From NCBI RefSeq assembly GCF_026262505.1, contig NC_067206.1:33309896-33373895 (forward strand): a DNA stretch of 64,000 nt. Direction: 5' to 3'. Source of the DNA: Trichomonas vaginalis G3 (lineage: Eukaryota; Parabasalia; Trichomonadida; Trichomonadidae). The position numbers were made by a program, and so were the translations under genes. The notes below the pieces were generated by a model. That model did no database searches, was not told the DNA's origin, and saw only the letters and a list, made by a program, of their open reading frames with translations. Numbering within the stretch: the stretch's first letter is position 1; each line of letters begins with the position of its first letter. This document shows, piece after piece, positions 50,847-61,380 of this stretch.

Positions 50847-50934
50847 AGCGTTTATTTTTGGTCTTTTGTGAAAGTCAGAAAATAAAGTTAGTTTTATTTT
50901 TATTTATTTTTTTATTTTGTATGTAAAGACAGTA

Positions 50935-51795
50935 ATGTCAACATTAGAGAACACAACAACTGCTATCGTTCATGAAGTCATAAATGAAGAATACGAGTAC
51001 ATACAGTATAACAAACAGTTACGTCTCATTCGTTCAGTCAAAGATGACATGTACCAAATGCAAAGTATTTTGACAGCATGTTTTGCTCCAGATACTAAGC
51101 TTCCTAAAGACTGGTTTAGGAACCAAAGCACACAAGAACTTTTGAGCGAAGCACAGCGAGACATACTTTTTTCTGAAAACAGTGAAGAACAGCGAGTAGG
51201 TAAAAAACCCCAGTCGCCAAAACTCTATGAAAACCGTGAAAAATTGCCAAACGGTTTGAGAGGATATTATGTTCATAGACTTCTCGTAAATAATGTGGCA
51301 CAATGGGCTTCAGCTCGCTATTCATGGTATGTTTGTAAACTTCTTGACGAACTTCACAGACAAGAACGTGAAGAGATGGAAAAGAAACTTCAAGCAAAAG
51401 ATGAAGTCATTGAATCCAAAGACAAAAGCATACAGAAAAGAATACCACGTTCGGTACCAAAAGGAAAGGAAAAGAACTATAAGTATATGATTTATACTGA
51501 AGAGATGGAAAATGAAGAAGATAAAGATATGGTTATGTTGCATTTAGTCAGAAGAAACAACAAAAGCTTTTACGACCTTGCTAAAATATATAAATCTGAC
51601 AGAAACTGGTTCTATCGTGAAAACTTACCGATTTCAATGACACCGAATGAAGATGTGAAACAAATAGTTCAAGATACGTTACATCAAACACACTATGACA
51701 TCAAAGGTTGCACAATACTTACATTCAAAGAAGACTTAACATTACTGAAGGAAAAAATAACAGAATATTTCGATAACTTCAAAGAGGAAGAATAA
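50935..51795 (+). CDS. KilA-N-type protein with coiled coil and DUF3627-like C terminus, 286 aa
   Basis: The ATG at 50935 follows the same leader as its neighbour. The N-terminal 150 residues resemble KilA-N (LPKDWFRNQSTQELL, LRGYYVHRLLVNNVAQWASA, YSWYVCKLLDELHRQ). A charged coiled coil follows (EEMEKKLQAKDEVIESKDKS), then a C-terminal domain (YKYMIYTEEMENEEDKDMVM, LHLVRRNNKSFYDLAKIYK) of the type seen after MSV199/KilA-N domains in large DNA viruses. It is likely a DNA-binding regulator and forms a tandem pair with the gene at 50235 inside the AGATCT-repeat cassette. Confidence 0.7.
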   Translation: MSTLENTTTAIVHEVINEEYEYIQYNKQLRLIRSVKDDMYQMQSILTACFAPDTKLPKDWFRNQSTQELLSEAQRDILFSENSEEQRVGKKPQSPKLYENREKLPNGLRGYYVHRLLVNNVAQWASARYSWYVCKLLDELHRQEREEMEKKLQAKDEVIESKDKSIQKRIPRSVPKGKEKNYKYMIYTEEMENEEDKDMVMLHLVRRNNKSFYDLAKIYKSDRNWFYRENLPISMTPNEDVKQIVQDTLHQTHYDIKGCTILTFKEDLTLLKEKITEYFDNFKEEE

Positions 51796-51837
51796 AGTCA
51801 CGACAACATTAACGAAAAGAGAATGAGGTGAAAAAAG

Positions 51838-51873
51838 AGGTGAGATCTCACCTCTTCACCAAAAATATATTTT
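51838..51873 (-). repeat. 36-bp AGATCT-palindrome inverted repeat, right copy in E3
   Basis: Complement of 49594-49629 with one difference; palindrome GGTGAGATCTCACC at 51839-51852. Confidence 0.8.
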
Positions 51874-51934
51874 TGTGCTATATTTACACTCATTTACGAA
51901 GAAGTCATGAATCCTACGTCAATTATGTTCGACA

Positions 51935-52008
51935 CTGATAACATAAACGATAACATTAACGATAACATAAACGATAACATTAACGATAACATTAACGATA
52001 ACATTCAT
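51935..52008 (+). repeat. 12-bp tandem repeat
   Basis: About six units of AACGATAACATT/AACGATAACATA, non-coding, between the KilA-N cassette and the diverged copy (52028-52125) of E2's complex tandem repeat. Confidence 0.8.
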
Positions 52009-52132
52009 TTTTGCATTAATCCTGGACTGTTGTCAAAATGTCATGTTGTCATCATTTTTAAAAGAAGTTAATTAACCTGGTAGCACATGGTGACGTGGTG
52101 ACACTTTCAGTTATTCAAAAATATATTTTTGC

Positions 52133-52606
52133 TTAAATAACTTCAGGGTCTATTTCTTCAACCATTTCACTTCCTTCGTCAATGTCAATAGAAGCTTCTT
52201 CAACCTTTGGTAAGAATTTCTGTATAACATCTTTGTTCGTTATTGTCTTCAGAGATGAAGGATAATATTTCACATTTGTTTCACCCTTCTTATATTCTTT
52301 CTGTTCGGAAAGATTTAAAGCAATACTGAAGAAGTCAATATTAGAGTTCTTTATAACAGTATAATGAGTATCTTTGACATTCACGAAGAAACTCTTTTGT
52401 TTCAAAACTACTGCTAACTCTTGTGAAGTATAACGTTTGCGGTCAATGACGATAGCTAATGGTCTGACATACTGACCAAACTTAGATTCTTTCACAAACT
52501 TCTTGTTAAAGATAACATTAACGTTTGCAGCATTATTGAACTCATTCTTGATGGCAGTAGCGAGAGCATTGTATGAAAAGAACTTGCAATCTTGCATGTG
52601 TTTCAT
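52133..52606 (-). CDS. Unknown Polinton protein, 157 aa
   Basis: Intact, with an ATG preceded by ATATTTTTATTTT. Mixed alpha/beta protein: MKHMQDCKFFSYNALATAIK at the start, then IDRKRYTSQELAVVLKQKSF and an acidic tail ending EMVEEIDPEVI. It is divergent from the polymerase gene with an 88-bp spacer. No family was recognised. Its place beside the polymerase suggests a replication accessory role, which is inference only. Confidence 0.5.
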   Translation of the reverse strand: MKHMQDCKFFSYNALATAIKNEFNNAANVNVIFNKKFVKESKFGQYVRPLAIVIDRKRYTSQELAVVLKQKSFFVNVKDTHYTVIKNSNIDFFSIALNLSEQKEYKKGETNVKYYPSSLKTITNKDVIQKFLPKVEEASIDIDEGSEMVEEIDPEVI

Positions 52607-52694
52607 TAAAATAAAAATATTAAATTATTTTGAAAAATAACTTTAAAAATCTAATCTAATTTTTTCAAAAATATTTTTTTATTTCCTACTAAAG

Positions 52695-55600
52695 ATGTAT
52701 CGGAAGTTGTCTAAGTTAGAACACTCGGAAATAAAACAACTTCTTACAGAAGCTAACATAGAAGTAGCAAAGCATTACGCAACAAACAAAAAAGCACTCG
52801 CTGACATCCTCAATGACTATAATGGTGCAATAAGTTATGATAGAATTCATGAGTTCATAAAGCCGCAACGCGGCGAGGACGAAGTCCATGCAAGAGCATT
52901 TCCTTTAAATGACGTTGCTATTGACTTATATCATAGACGTTCAGTACCTCATGATGTTCGTCAAGAGATGTTTGACATAACAAATGCGAACGTTGGTCAT
53001 ACTCGTAAAGCTCTTTCGCATGATGTTCGTCAAGAGATGTTTGACATAACAAATGCAAACGTTGGTGAAACACGAAAGAGAGACGACACACTGAAACAAC
53101 AGAGAAGAGAGATGTTTAAGAGCGCTATAGAACAAGTTCGCAAAGCTAACGATGTCATTCGTTCCATTGACGACAAACCAAAAGAAGGTGAGAGATGGTT
53201 AAAGAAAGATGAAGAGAATAGGAAGAGAAATGTGAAGTCAGGCAATAGACTCATTGACTTTAACATCGAAGCTTTAGATGAACCAAACAGAGACTACTTA
53301 CACAAACATTTCGGTAAGGTTTTCATGAGACTCTTAGAGAAGATTAAAATAAACTCCCAACAAAGATGGATAGTATGTTATAAACTTGGTGGAAAGTATG
53401 AATGTTCTACGTTAAACCTCAATAATATTGGAACATTACTACATCAGCTCTTGAAGGAGAACTTTATATCAGAGATAGAAGCAAATGCTGCAGGTATTGT
53501 TGAAATGCACTATGACTTCTTCTTGACAAACATAAAGAATCTTACTGAAATAAAGATGTATGATTTAACAGAATATGAAGGCTTAACGATGTCAGATGTA
53601 AAGAAAGGCAAACCAAAAAAGAGACCATATAGAGATGAAAGCACACTGACAGAAAGACAGAAAAGATTATTGAACAGACTTAAACAAACAGGAGATAAAC
53701 AAGATATAGATGACTTCTGGAATGAAATCCTTGGTGAAAAGAAGTTTTATAAGAAGAGAAGCGGTCAGTTCTGGAAGTATCTTTGCACATTACCTATAAA
53801 TCTTGAGCGCTACCAAATCTTCAATGAATTGAACAAAAGAACTGCAGCACTTATGACAGAAGACAATTGTTTCGTTTATGCTTGCATTCAGGCTGAAGTA
53901 GATGAAGAAACTATTGACCACATGAGAGAAGTCATTCGTGTTAGAGACTTTCCTCAAAGTAAAGTACAAGAAATTTCTGACGCAACAGGTATAGCATTTA
54001 ATGTTACCATTGGTTACTTCAATGACTCAAGACATAATGAAATAAAGAGATACATACCAAAAGAATGTGAAACTATTCGAACTATTGACTTACTTCTTGT
54101 TGAAGACCACTACATGCTAAATGAAAGATTACCAATGACAACATATTTCATTCGCAACTATATAGAAATCTTGAAGGAGTGTGGTGGAATGAACATTGAG
54201 AAACAGATGAAGATTTATACAAAGAGAGATGGTAAATACATTGTTCGCATGGATAGAACTACACCGCTATGGGATGTTATGAAAACATTGTGGGAGTGCA
54301 AATATTTCGAACCTATTTCTTATGGAGAACTTTTCACATATACGACTGACTTATATAAACAGAACCTTGCACCATTTAAAGATTTGACATATGCTCCAAA
54401 GTATTGTGTACAACTGAAGAAGAAAGCAGAGTCAAAAGAAGTAAATAAAAATAAGTGCAAGTTCATTCCTGAGCACGTTTTCTTTGCTGACTTTGAGTGC
54501 AGTACCGATGGCTTTCATAAAGCTTTTAACATCTGTTATGACAGTGAAGATGGTTCAGTGAGTGAAAGCATTTGGGGTCAGAACTGTGCAACAGAATTTT
54601 TGGAGCGACTTCCTGACAAGAGTTTAATATATTTCCATAACCTCAGTTATGACATAAACTTCATCTTAAGACACATGACAGAAGTGAAAGGAACTCCCAT
54701 CATTAAAGGTTCACGAACAATGCAAATAACTGGCTTATATAAAGGAAGGGCAATTATTATAAAAGACTCTTACAGTGTTATAAATAAGAAACTTAAACTA
54801 TTTCCTGCTATGTTTAACTTACAAACAGGACCGAAAGAAGTATTTCCATACAACTACTACAGCAGTGTTTTGTTAGCAAATGACAACAGAACTGGTGTCA
54901 TTTCTGAAACATGTAAGTTTGTAAAAGATATTGAAACGTTCATGAAGAACATAGATTCCATCAAAGGTTGCAGAATAGATGAGAACCACTTCGACATAGA
55001 AAAATATAGCACGTTTTATTGCAAACAAGATGTAAGAATTTTAAGAGAAGGTTTTGTTAAGTTCCGCAATGACATATTGAAAGAATTTGATTTAAACGTT
55101 TATGACTACGTTAGTATTTGTTCAATTGCTAACAAATTATTTGAGAACAGAGTGTACTTCCCGAATGGAAATCTTTATGACCTCTCAAATAAACCAAGAG
55201 AATTTATTTCGAGATGCATTCAAGGTGGAAGATGTATGTTGTCAGATAACATGAAACAAAAGAGCAAAAAGAAACTCATTGCTGACTTCGACGCTGTTTC
55301 ATTATATCCATCCGCTATAGCAAGATTGTATACTTTAGAAGGAATTCCAAAAGTATTGAAGGATGAGATGCTAAGCACAGAGTATCTCATGAGACATTTA
55401 TTCGATGACGACCAAAAGGAACGCATTGGTGAAAAGTTTATGTCCGGCTTCTTTGTTCTCATTAAGATAACAGAGATTGGAATACATAGACACTTTCCTT
55501 TAATAGTTTGTGACCCTGAACTAAATCCAGAACTTAACGTTCCCAGAAGTTCAAACACTTGCTGTCTCATGTATTTGACCATATAACATTACAAGACCTC

Positions 55601-56545
55601 ATAAAATATCAAGGTGTCAAATGTGAAGTGTTGCAAGGATACTATTACGATGGAAACAGAGATATTAGAATAAGAGATGAAGTAAAGAAGTTGTTTGAGT
55701 TAAGGTTAAAGTATAAGAAAGAAGGAAATCCTTTGCAAGAAAATATAAAGCTCATTCTGAACAGTATTTATGGCAAAACTATTCTATCTCCTATTGAGTC
55801 AAAAATAACCATAGTAAATGACAAAGATGCTATAAGATATGCCATCAGAAACTACAACCATATAGTGAAGTTCGAAGGTTTGGATGGTTCAGATAAAACT
55901 ATTTTCAAGCTAACGAAAAGCATTTGCAGACACTTTAACTTCTGTCCACTTGGTGTTAACATTCTATCTATGTCGAAGAGAATAATGTGTGAAGTATTCT
56001 GTACTGCTGAAGATATGGGTCTTCAAATATTTTACCAGGACTGTGATAGCATGCATATTTTCAATGAAGACATACCAAAGCTTGCAGCAGAGTTTAAGAA
56101 GAGATACGGTCGCGAACTTATAGGAAAGAACCTTGGTCAATTTCATTCTGACTTCGCAGAAATAACACCTGGAAAACAAAGTTTAGCATACAAGTCAATA
56201 TTTTGTGGAAAGAAGACCTACATAGACTTACTCACTAACGATTTAAATGAAGTTGCATTCCATGCACGTTGCAAAGGTGTCAAACAAGACGTCCTTGCTT
56301 TAACAGCAAATGAAATGTTTCCTGAAGCTATACAATGCTATTACAATGAAGATAAGAACATTCACATACCTGTTGGAACATATGACAAAGACTCTGAGTT
56401 CAGTTTAATGAAACTTTACAAAGCACTTTATGACGGTCAAGAGATTGGATTTGACTTATGTAAGTCATGTCAACCTTGCTTTGAAGAGAAGTTTAACTTC
56501 TCAATAACGACTAAAACAAGCTTTATTCGTAAGTTGAAGTTCTGA
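52695..56545 (+). pseudogene. Protein-primed family B DNA polymerase (pPolB), one frameshift
   Basis: Frame 1 (52695-55586, 963 codons) and frame 2 (55559-56545) join at one shift near 55575. Order of parts: N-terminal helical region with a 23-residue tandem duplication (HDVRQEMFDITNANVG twice); a middle domain (MTEDNCFVYACIQAEV); exonuclease motifs FFADFECSTDG (near 54485), YFHNLSYDINFIL and YCKQDVRIL; polymerase motif A ADFDAVSLYPSAI (55284), motif B ILNSIYGKTIL (55755), motif C YQDCDSMHIF (56035) and KGVKQD. This is the protein-primed polymerase of Polintons, which would replicate the element from its TIR ends. Motif C has Cys for the usual Thr (DCDS). Confidence 0.88.
52950..53087 (+). 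repeat. 69-bp in-frame tandem duplication in pPolB
   Basis: CATGATGTTCGTCAAGAGAT starts at 52950 and again at 53019; it duplicates 23 codons with few changes. Confidence 0.85.
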
Positions 56546-56562
56546 GGTCATTTATTTTTGTC

Positions 56563-56690
56563 AGCAGTGAGATCATGAATGAGGTCATGAATGAGATCAT
56601 GAATGAGGTCATGAATGAGGTCATGAATGAGGTCAGCAATGAGATCATGAATGAGGTCATTATTTTTGTCAGCAATGAGGTCATTCGTGA
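56563..56690 (+). repeat. 12-bp tandem repeat (GAATGAGGTCAT-type)
   Basis: About nine units alternating ATGAGATCATGA and ATGAGGTCATGA with some AGCA variants, immediately after the polymerase stop codon. Confidence 0.85.
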
Positions 56691-56713
56691 TAAAAATAAA
56701 GCTAGCGTAGATT

Positions 56714-58281
56714 TTACAATACAGCTATTGTAGAATTTAAGAGTTGTGCTTCAATGTAGAGACAGTCCTTATGGTCTGGAGGTAAGAACACTGGGCAGTT
56801 ATGGTCATGAGTGGAGAACATGTCTATCCAAAACTCACGATTGAAGCCAGTTAATTTATAGTATTTAGGATTTGGCAGTGGTGTAGTTCTTGTATGACCA
56901 ATGAACTCATTTTCAACTCCCTTACTTAAGTTTGAATATAATATAGCTTGCTTTCTATCCCAAATGCCAGGTGTTACAATCTTTGAAAATTCATTTTTCC
57001 TCGGAAGCATTGCATCATAATTGAAAACATTCTTGAAATCATCATTGGGTTCAGAGATTTGAAATCTTATACGTAATGGATTTTCTTTCTCTTTAGCGAC
57101 TTCATTGAATGGTGAGAATACAACAAACTGACAGTCATGAGTTCCATCTTCATTTTCATTAAATTCATAATGAAAGTCTATAAGTTGTGGCTGACTACCT
57201 TCTTCTTTCAGTTGTGCAAGAAACTCACGTAAAGGCTGTAAAGTTTGTACTTCAATGTTGAACTTTTTCTCGAACATCTCATTAAATGAAATCATACATT
57301 GCAACAATGTTGTATTGTTATATACGAAAACGATAAAAACAGTTTGACAGAAAAGTGACAACTTTACGTGTCAAAAATATAAAAAGTGATATTTTATTCA
57401 TCATTATCTTCTTCATAATTTATTTCATATTCTTCGTCTTACCAACAAAAGATGGGAATGTGAACAATTGCGGGCAATTTTTAGCCATTTTGGCTTGGAA
57501 CTAGAGCCTGCGAGGTACATGGATAGTATCAGTACCTCACAGGCTCTAGTTCTCTATATGGCGCCGAGAAATTTTGGTGAAATGTGGTCGCATTTCACCA
57601 AAATTTTTTCGGCGCCATAGGATGAATTGGAGGGTGAGAGATATTATTTCATACAATACTACTCTCACCCTCCAATTCCCAGCCAAAATGGCTAAAAATT
57701 GCCCGCAATGTGAACAATTGCGGGCAATTTTTAGCCATTTTGGCTTGGAACTAGAGCCTGCGAGGTACATGGATAGTATCAGTACCTCACAGGCTCTAGT
57801 TCTCTATATGGCGCCGAGAAATTTTGGTGAAATGTGGTCGCATTTCACCAAAATTTTTTCGGCGCCATAGGATGAATTGGAGGGTGAGAGATATTATTTC
57901 ATACAATACTACTCTCACCCTCAATTTTAATTACTTAAACTCATTCTATTTTTTTGACATGTAAATGTCACTTTTACTGAGATCTGACACAATGTCAGAT
58001 CTCTTTTTTTCGTATATAAGAGTATCGTCTTTAAAGTATTTGTATATGTGAATGTTTTGGGCGCTTAAAGACTGTTCGTCATTTTCTATCTCGACTTGAA
58101 GTATAAAGTCAACCTTTCTGAAAGCACGTGTTATATACATAGATGTTATGCCAATGTACTTCTCTTCATTTATGTTCACAATCCAGTCTGTTGGAAACTT
58201 AAACGTTACTCTGTTCCCCTTTATTTTGACGTCAGGGTTTTCACTACTGAACGCAACAGATAAAGGTATTTGTCTATACAT
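56714..58281 (-). pseudogene. Minor capsid protein interrupted by the cloverleaf repeat
   Basis: The N-terminal part (57946-58281) starts MYRQIPLSVAFSSENPDVKI and has VTFKFPTDWIVNINEEKYIG and ITSMYITRAFRKVDFILQVE. The C-terminal part (56714-57361) contains NTTLLQCMISFNEMFEKKFN, NVFNYDAMLPRKNEF and ends EAQLLNSTIAVL. The two parts match, in order, the single minor capsid gene of E1 (333-1180). Between them lie an acidic piece (EEYEINYEEDNDE near 57371-57440) and about 460 bp of cloverleaf repeat. I read this as one gene with an insertion and frameshifts. Alternatively the C-terminal part is a separate gene starting at the ATG at 57295 (193 aa). Confidence 0.5.
57461..57923. repeat. 250-bp tandem repeat folding into a four-way cloverleaf
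   Basis: Unit 1 is 57461-57710; unit 2 is 57711-57923, truncated. In unit 1 four stems use most of the sequence. The closing stem is 57467-57495 with 57681-57709, 29 bp perfect. Arm 1 is 57498-57518 with 57532-57552, 21 bp with one mismatch and a 13-base loop. Arm 2 is 57557-57584 with 57591-57619, one mismatch and one bulge, 6-base loop. Arm 3 is 57624-57640 with 57662-57678, 17 bp perfect, 21-base loop. Unit 2 keeps arms 1-3 but loses the 3' strand of the closing stem. No coding potential. Confidence 0.9.
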
Positions 58282-58305
58282 TTAATTCGGATAAAAATAA
58301 ACCAT

Positions 58306-58545
58306 TTACTCTTTCTTTGCTTCAGCTTCTTCTCTAGCTTTCTTCGCCAGCAAACGTGGGTTCTTCTGTCTTCCAGCAGCTAATGCAGCAAGTTGTTTTT
58401 CACTAAGTTTTCTCTTTGGTCTCTCTGGATTTTGTTCTTGTTTTTGTTCCTTCAGTTCGGATAAAATTTGCTCACGAATTTCTTTCTTCAATGCTTCAAC
58501 ATCTATGACCCCTTGGGTCTTGTCCGTAGGGCTTGTCTGAGTCAT
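58306..58545 (-). CDS. Small basic helical protein, 79 aa
   Basis: The ATG at 58545 (MTQTSPTDKTQGVIDVEALK) follows a TTTTTTATCTG box, so I prefer it to an upstream TTG. The protein is one long charged helix (EIREQILSELKEQKQEQNPE) with a basic segment KRKLSEKQLAALAAGRQKNP like motifs I recall in other Polinton and large-virus small proteins. It probably binds DNA or packs in the virion; not proven. Confidence 0.5.
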   Translation of the reverse strand: MTQTSPTDKTQGVIDVEALKKEIREQILSELKEQKQEQNPERPKRKLSEKQLAALAAGRQKNPRLLAKKAREEAEAKKE

Positions 58546-58590
58546 TTGACTGCAGATAAAAAACAAAATTAAAACTTTAACCGATGTAAA

Positions 58591-59024
58591 ATGAGCTTGT
58601 CAAAATCAGAGCGAGAGTTATTATATTAAATGACGCCAGAGGAATACAACATCCTTTCTATTACGTAAGTCAGAGTAAAGATGGTAAAATATACGTAAGA
58701 AAAAGAAAGGTTCCATTAGCGAATGCAGAGAGCGACAACATTAAGGTGTATGGCAAGGGTGAAGTCCACGAAGCCCATGTTAAGCCTTCTATTCAAACTG
58801 AAAAGTCAATAGAACCAGAAGAAAAGAAGCCAGATGTACTTTCAATAACGAACCAAGAGCTTATTGCAAAGTTCGTGAATTTCATTGAAAAACAAACCGA
58901 GTCAAAGAACCCTGACCCGCCAGTGAAAGAAGTTGAGACAAAAGAGAATGTACAGTTCATTGAAAATGTCAAGAAACAACTTCCACCACGAATGCCAAGA
59001 AGAAGAGTGAGAATAATGAAGTAA
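58591..59024 (+). pseudogene. Unknown basic protein, early frameshift
   Basis: The ATG at 58591 (MSLSKSERELLY) hits a stop. The frame shifted by one from about 58600 is open to 59024: VKIRARVIILNDARGIQHPF, YYVSQSKDGKIYVRKRKVPL, then a Lys/Glu-rich linker and a basic end (PPRMPRRRVRIMK). This implies a single early frameshift. It lies directly before the capsid gene with a TTTTTATC box between. Role unknown; the basic ends suggest DNA or capsid contact. Confidence 0.45.
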
Positions 59025-59051
59025 ATAGATATTTTTATCTGAAGTAAATAC

Positions 59052-60624
59052 ATGCAGAACGAACAGCTAAACGAATTTACTCCAGCAGAGCATATTCATC
59101 AGATTCGCTCATATTTCGATATCATAGACAATGCAGTTCAAATTGGTGACACTAATAGAAAATATTCTGACGCAAAGATTCCATCACAACCTGGAACTGC
59201 TAAAGATAACACATGGGTAACATTCAATCTCTCACCTCCTGGTGAAAATATGTTGGACCTTTACAATACATTCATTACGTATAAAATGGAAGGTCAATTT
59301 ATTGCAGATAAAGAAATTGGTTCAGGTTCCAATAAAACAAACCCACCAGGATTTTGGATTGGTTTCGATGACGCTTTCTATGCAGTTGCTGGATATCAAA
59401 TCCTTGCAAATGGTCGTATCGTATATTCTCAAGACAACGCAAGAGAAGAAGCATATATAACTTCAAACTCACAAACTACCGAACAAATAAAGAAAGTAGA
59501 TGTTTTCTCAAAGACTCGACATGAAGATGTATGGAGTCATTCGGGAACATGCAGAACAGGACAAATTGTTAGTGGTCCAATTACAGCAGGAAAATCATTT
59601 GATTTTAAGCTTCGTTTAAGAATTCCTGTTAGAAGATTCCTTCCATTAGAAGCTATTCGATTTATTCCAGCTTTTGCAGGAAACATTCAGCTTAAAGTAA
59701 AGTTCAGTAGCGACGCCTTACAATGCACATCTATATCTGTAAATGATATCATTGCTTTCAATCCAACTCTTAAAGTTGCATTTGCTTCAGATTCAAATCC
59801 ACCGACAAATAAATTTGTTCCATGGAATGAACCATTCACTATGATAACGAAGGCAGTAGAAGCTAGTGAACAGTTACTATTACAACTGTAACCCAGCAAC
59901 TATTTCGAACAAAGATGGATTTTAATGAATGTTTCATTCATCCAAAGTCATTCTCTTTAGACCCTAACATTTATACAGAACTTGTAGAACATTATACAAA
60001 CGAGGCTTTATGTTTTCCTGTTAAAGTTATGGATTGGATTCCTATGGATGGTTCATTCTCAAAGAATACAGATAGTTCAAGTGCAACATTTACAGCAGCT
60101 TATACGCCTATTAATGTTAAAAGTATTTGGGCACTATTTAGAAAGAAAGACAACTATTATGTTAATTTTGAGAACTCTAAGTTTAAATATCTTCAGCTTT
60201 CCATGGGAGCTTATGGAAATATGCCTGCAGAACCTGAAAAATCATATGGACCTGTATTTTATGAAATGGTTGCGAACGCCTGCAATACAAACAATGATAT
60301 GATAGGATTTAATGAAGATGTTATGAGGTCATTGGTGGATGATGGTAGTGTGGAACATAAATGGGATAGCTATGACAACACACATTTCTTATGTGGTTTT
60401 CCAACAGAAGTGGACTTTTGCTTCCAGCAAGGTCAAACATCTACTGCTCCAATAACATACAAATTGTCTGTTAAAGACCTATTGAACTAGCAACTGAAAA
60501 TGTACCAAAGCCACTTATTGGATTTATGAGGGATTGTTGCTTTGCCATTCAGGTGCGTACTAATGGCATCCCCATAATAAGATTAGATGACTATAACTTA
60601 GCTACGGACGACAGTGAGGAATAA
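59052..60624 (+). pseudogene. Major capsid protein candidate, two frameshifts
   Basis: The first frame (59052-59891) begins MQNEQLNEFTPAEHIHQIRS and is beta-rich with typical capsid segments (TWVTFNLSPPGENMLDLYNT, FDFKLRLRIPVRRFLPLEAI, IQLKVKFSSDALQC). The second (59915-60490) continues with FSLDPNIYTELVEHYTNEAL and MGAYGNMPAEPEKSYGPVFY. A third short piece ends GIPIIRLDDYNLATDDSEE at 60624. At about 520 residues with two beta-sandwich-like halves, it fits a double-jelly-roll major capsid protein as in other Polintons and adenovirus-like capsids. Breaks lie near 59885-59915 and 60480. Confidence 0.7.
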
Positions 60625-60654
60625 AGGATGAACGTTTATTTTTAAAGCTTATAA

Positions 60655-61095
60655 ATGAGTTCTTCATCAAGCTCTCGTGAACCTTCACCATCTATGAAAC
60701 AAACTTTACCAAACGATTATGGAGCACCTATTGAATATTTCTTACGAGCTGCACAATGGCAAAGAGCAGTCTCACCAAGGTTAGGTGTTCCACCAGCTCC
60801 TGTCAAAAATAGCATTTGGTCAAGACCTTATATAAGATATGGTCTCCCACTAGGTTTGCTAGCTACAGCAGGAGCAGTTATGATGTTGAAAAGAAATAAA
60901 GCAAATGTTGTAAATAATACTGAAGTAGCTGAAGTTAAACAAACTCCAACACCTTCACAAGCAAAACCTTCAATGACTCCTGAACCTATGGAAGTACAAA
61001 CTCCTGTTCAAAAGTCAACTCCTAAACCGACTCCAACATTTAAACCAGAACCTACTCCTCAAATAAATCGTAAAACTCCTGCGTTTCCTTACTGA
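60655..61095 (+). CDS. Single-pass membrane protein with Pro/Thr-rich tail, 146 aa
   Basis: Intact. It starts MSSSSSSREPSPSMKQTLPN, has YGLPLGLLATAGAVMMLKRN (one hydrophobic helix near residues 62-80) and a Pro/Thr/Lys-rich tail (TPKPTPTFKPEPTPQINRKT). The topology suggests a virion membrane or membrane-active protein expressed with the capsid genes. It follows the capsid candidate on the same strand. No family was recognised. Confidence 0.55.
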   Translation: MSSSSSSREPSPSMKQTLPNDYGAPIEYFLRAAQWQRAVSPRLGVPPAPVKNSIWSRPYIRYGLPLGLLATAGAVMMLKRNKANVVNNTEVAEVKQTPTPSQAKPSMTPEPMEVQTPVQKSTPKPTPTFKPEPTPQINRKTPAFPY

Positions 61096-61143
61096 AAAAA
61101 TAACGTTATTTTTATTTAATATTAAAATTTTTATTTGATTGAA

Positions 61144-61380
61144 ATGACAAATAAAGTCACTGAAGCAATGAAACAAAAGTTTTTGGTAGAATACATTAAA
61201 TCAGGAACTATTCCAGAAGGTTTTTACATTCATACTATGAAGGATGGTAGAGTTCAGTTTAGAAAGATAAAGCAACCATTAGATAGAGAAGGTATATTAA
61301 GGAAGATTAAACTTCATGAGGACAACATTGCTGAACTTAGGAAGAAGTTAGAAGAGTTGGAGAAAGGAAGAGAGTTATAA
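61144..61380 (+). CDS. Small coiled-coil protein ending inside the TIR, 78 aa
   Basis: The ATG at 61144 (MTNKVTEAMKQKFLVEYIKS) follows a TTTTTAT box. A small beta hairpin (GFYIHTMKDGRVQFRKI) is followed by a coiled coil (NIAELRKKLEELEKGREL). The last 5 codons and the stop lie in the right terminal inverted repeat. At the left end the same TIR bases end a different gene (41103-41426) in another frame. Confidence 0.5.
   Translation: MTNKVTEAMKQKFLVEYIKSGTIPEGFYIHTMKDGRVQFRKIKQPLDREGILRKIKLHEDNIAELRKKLEELEKGREL

Noticed and set aside
57546-57870. Open frames across the cloverleaf repeat as genes
   Set aside because: They follow the inverted arms of the repeat on both strands; their coding look comes from the repeat's palindromic structure.
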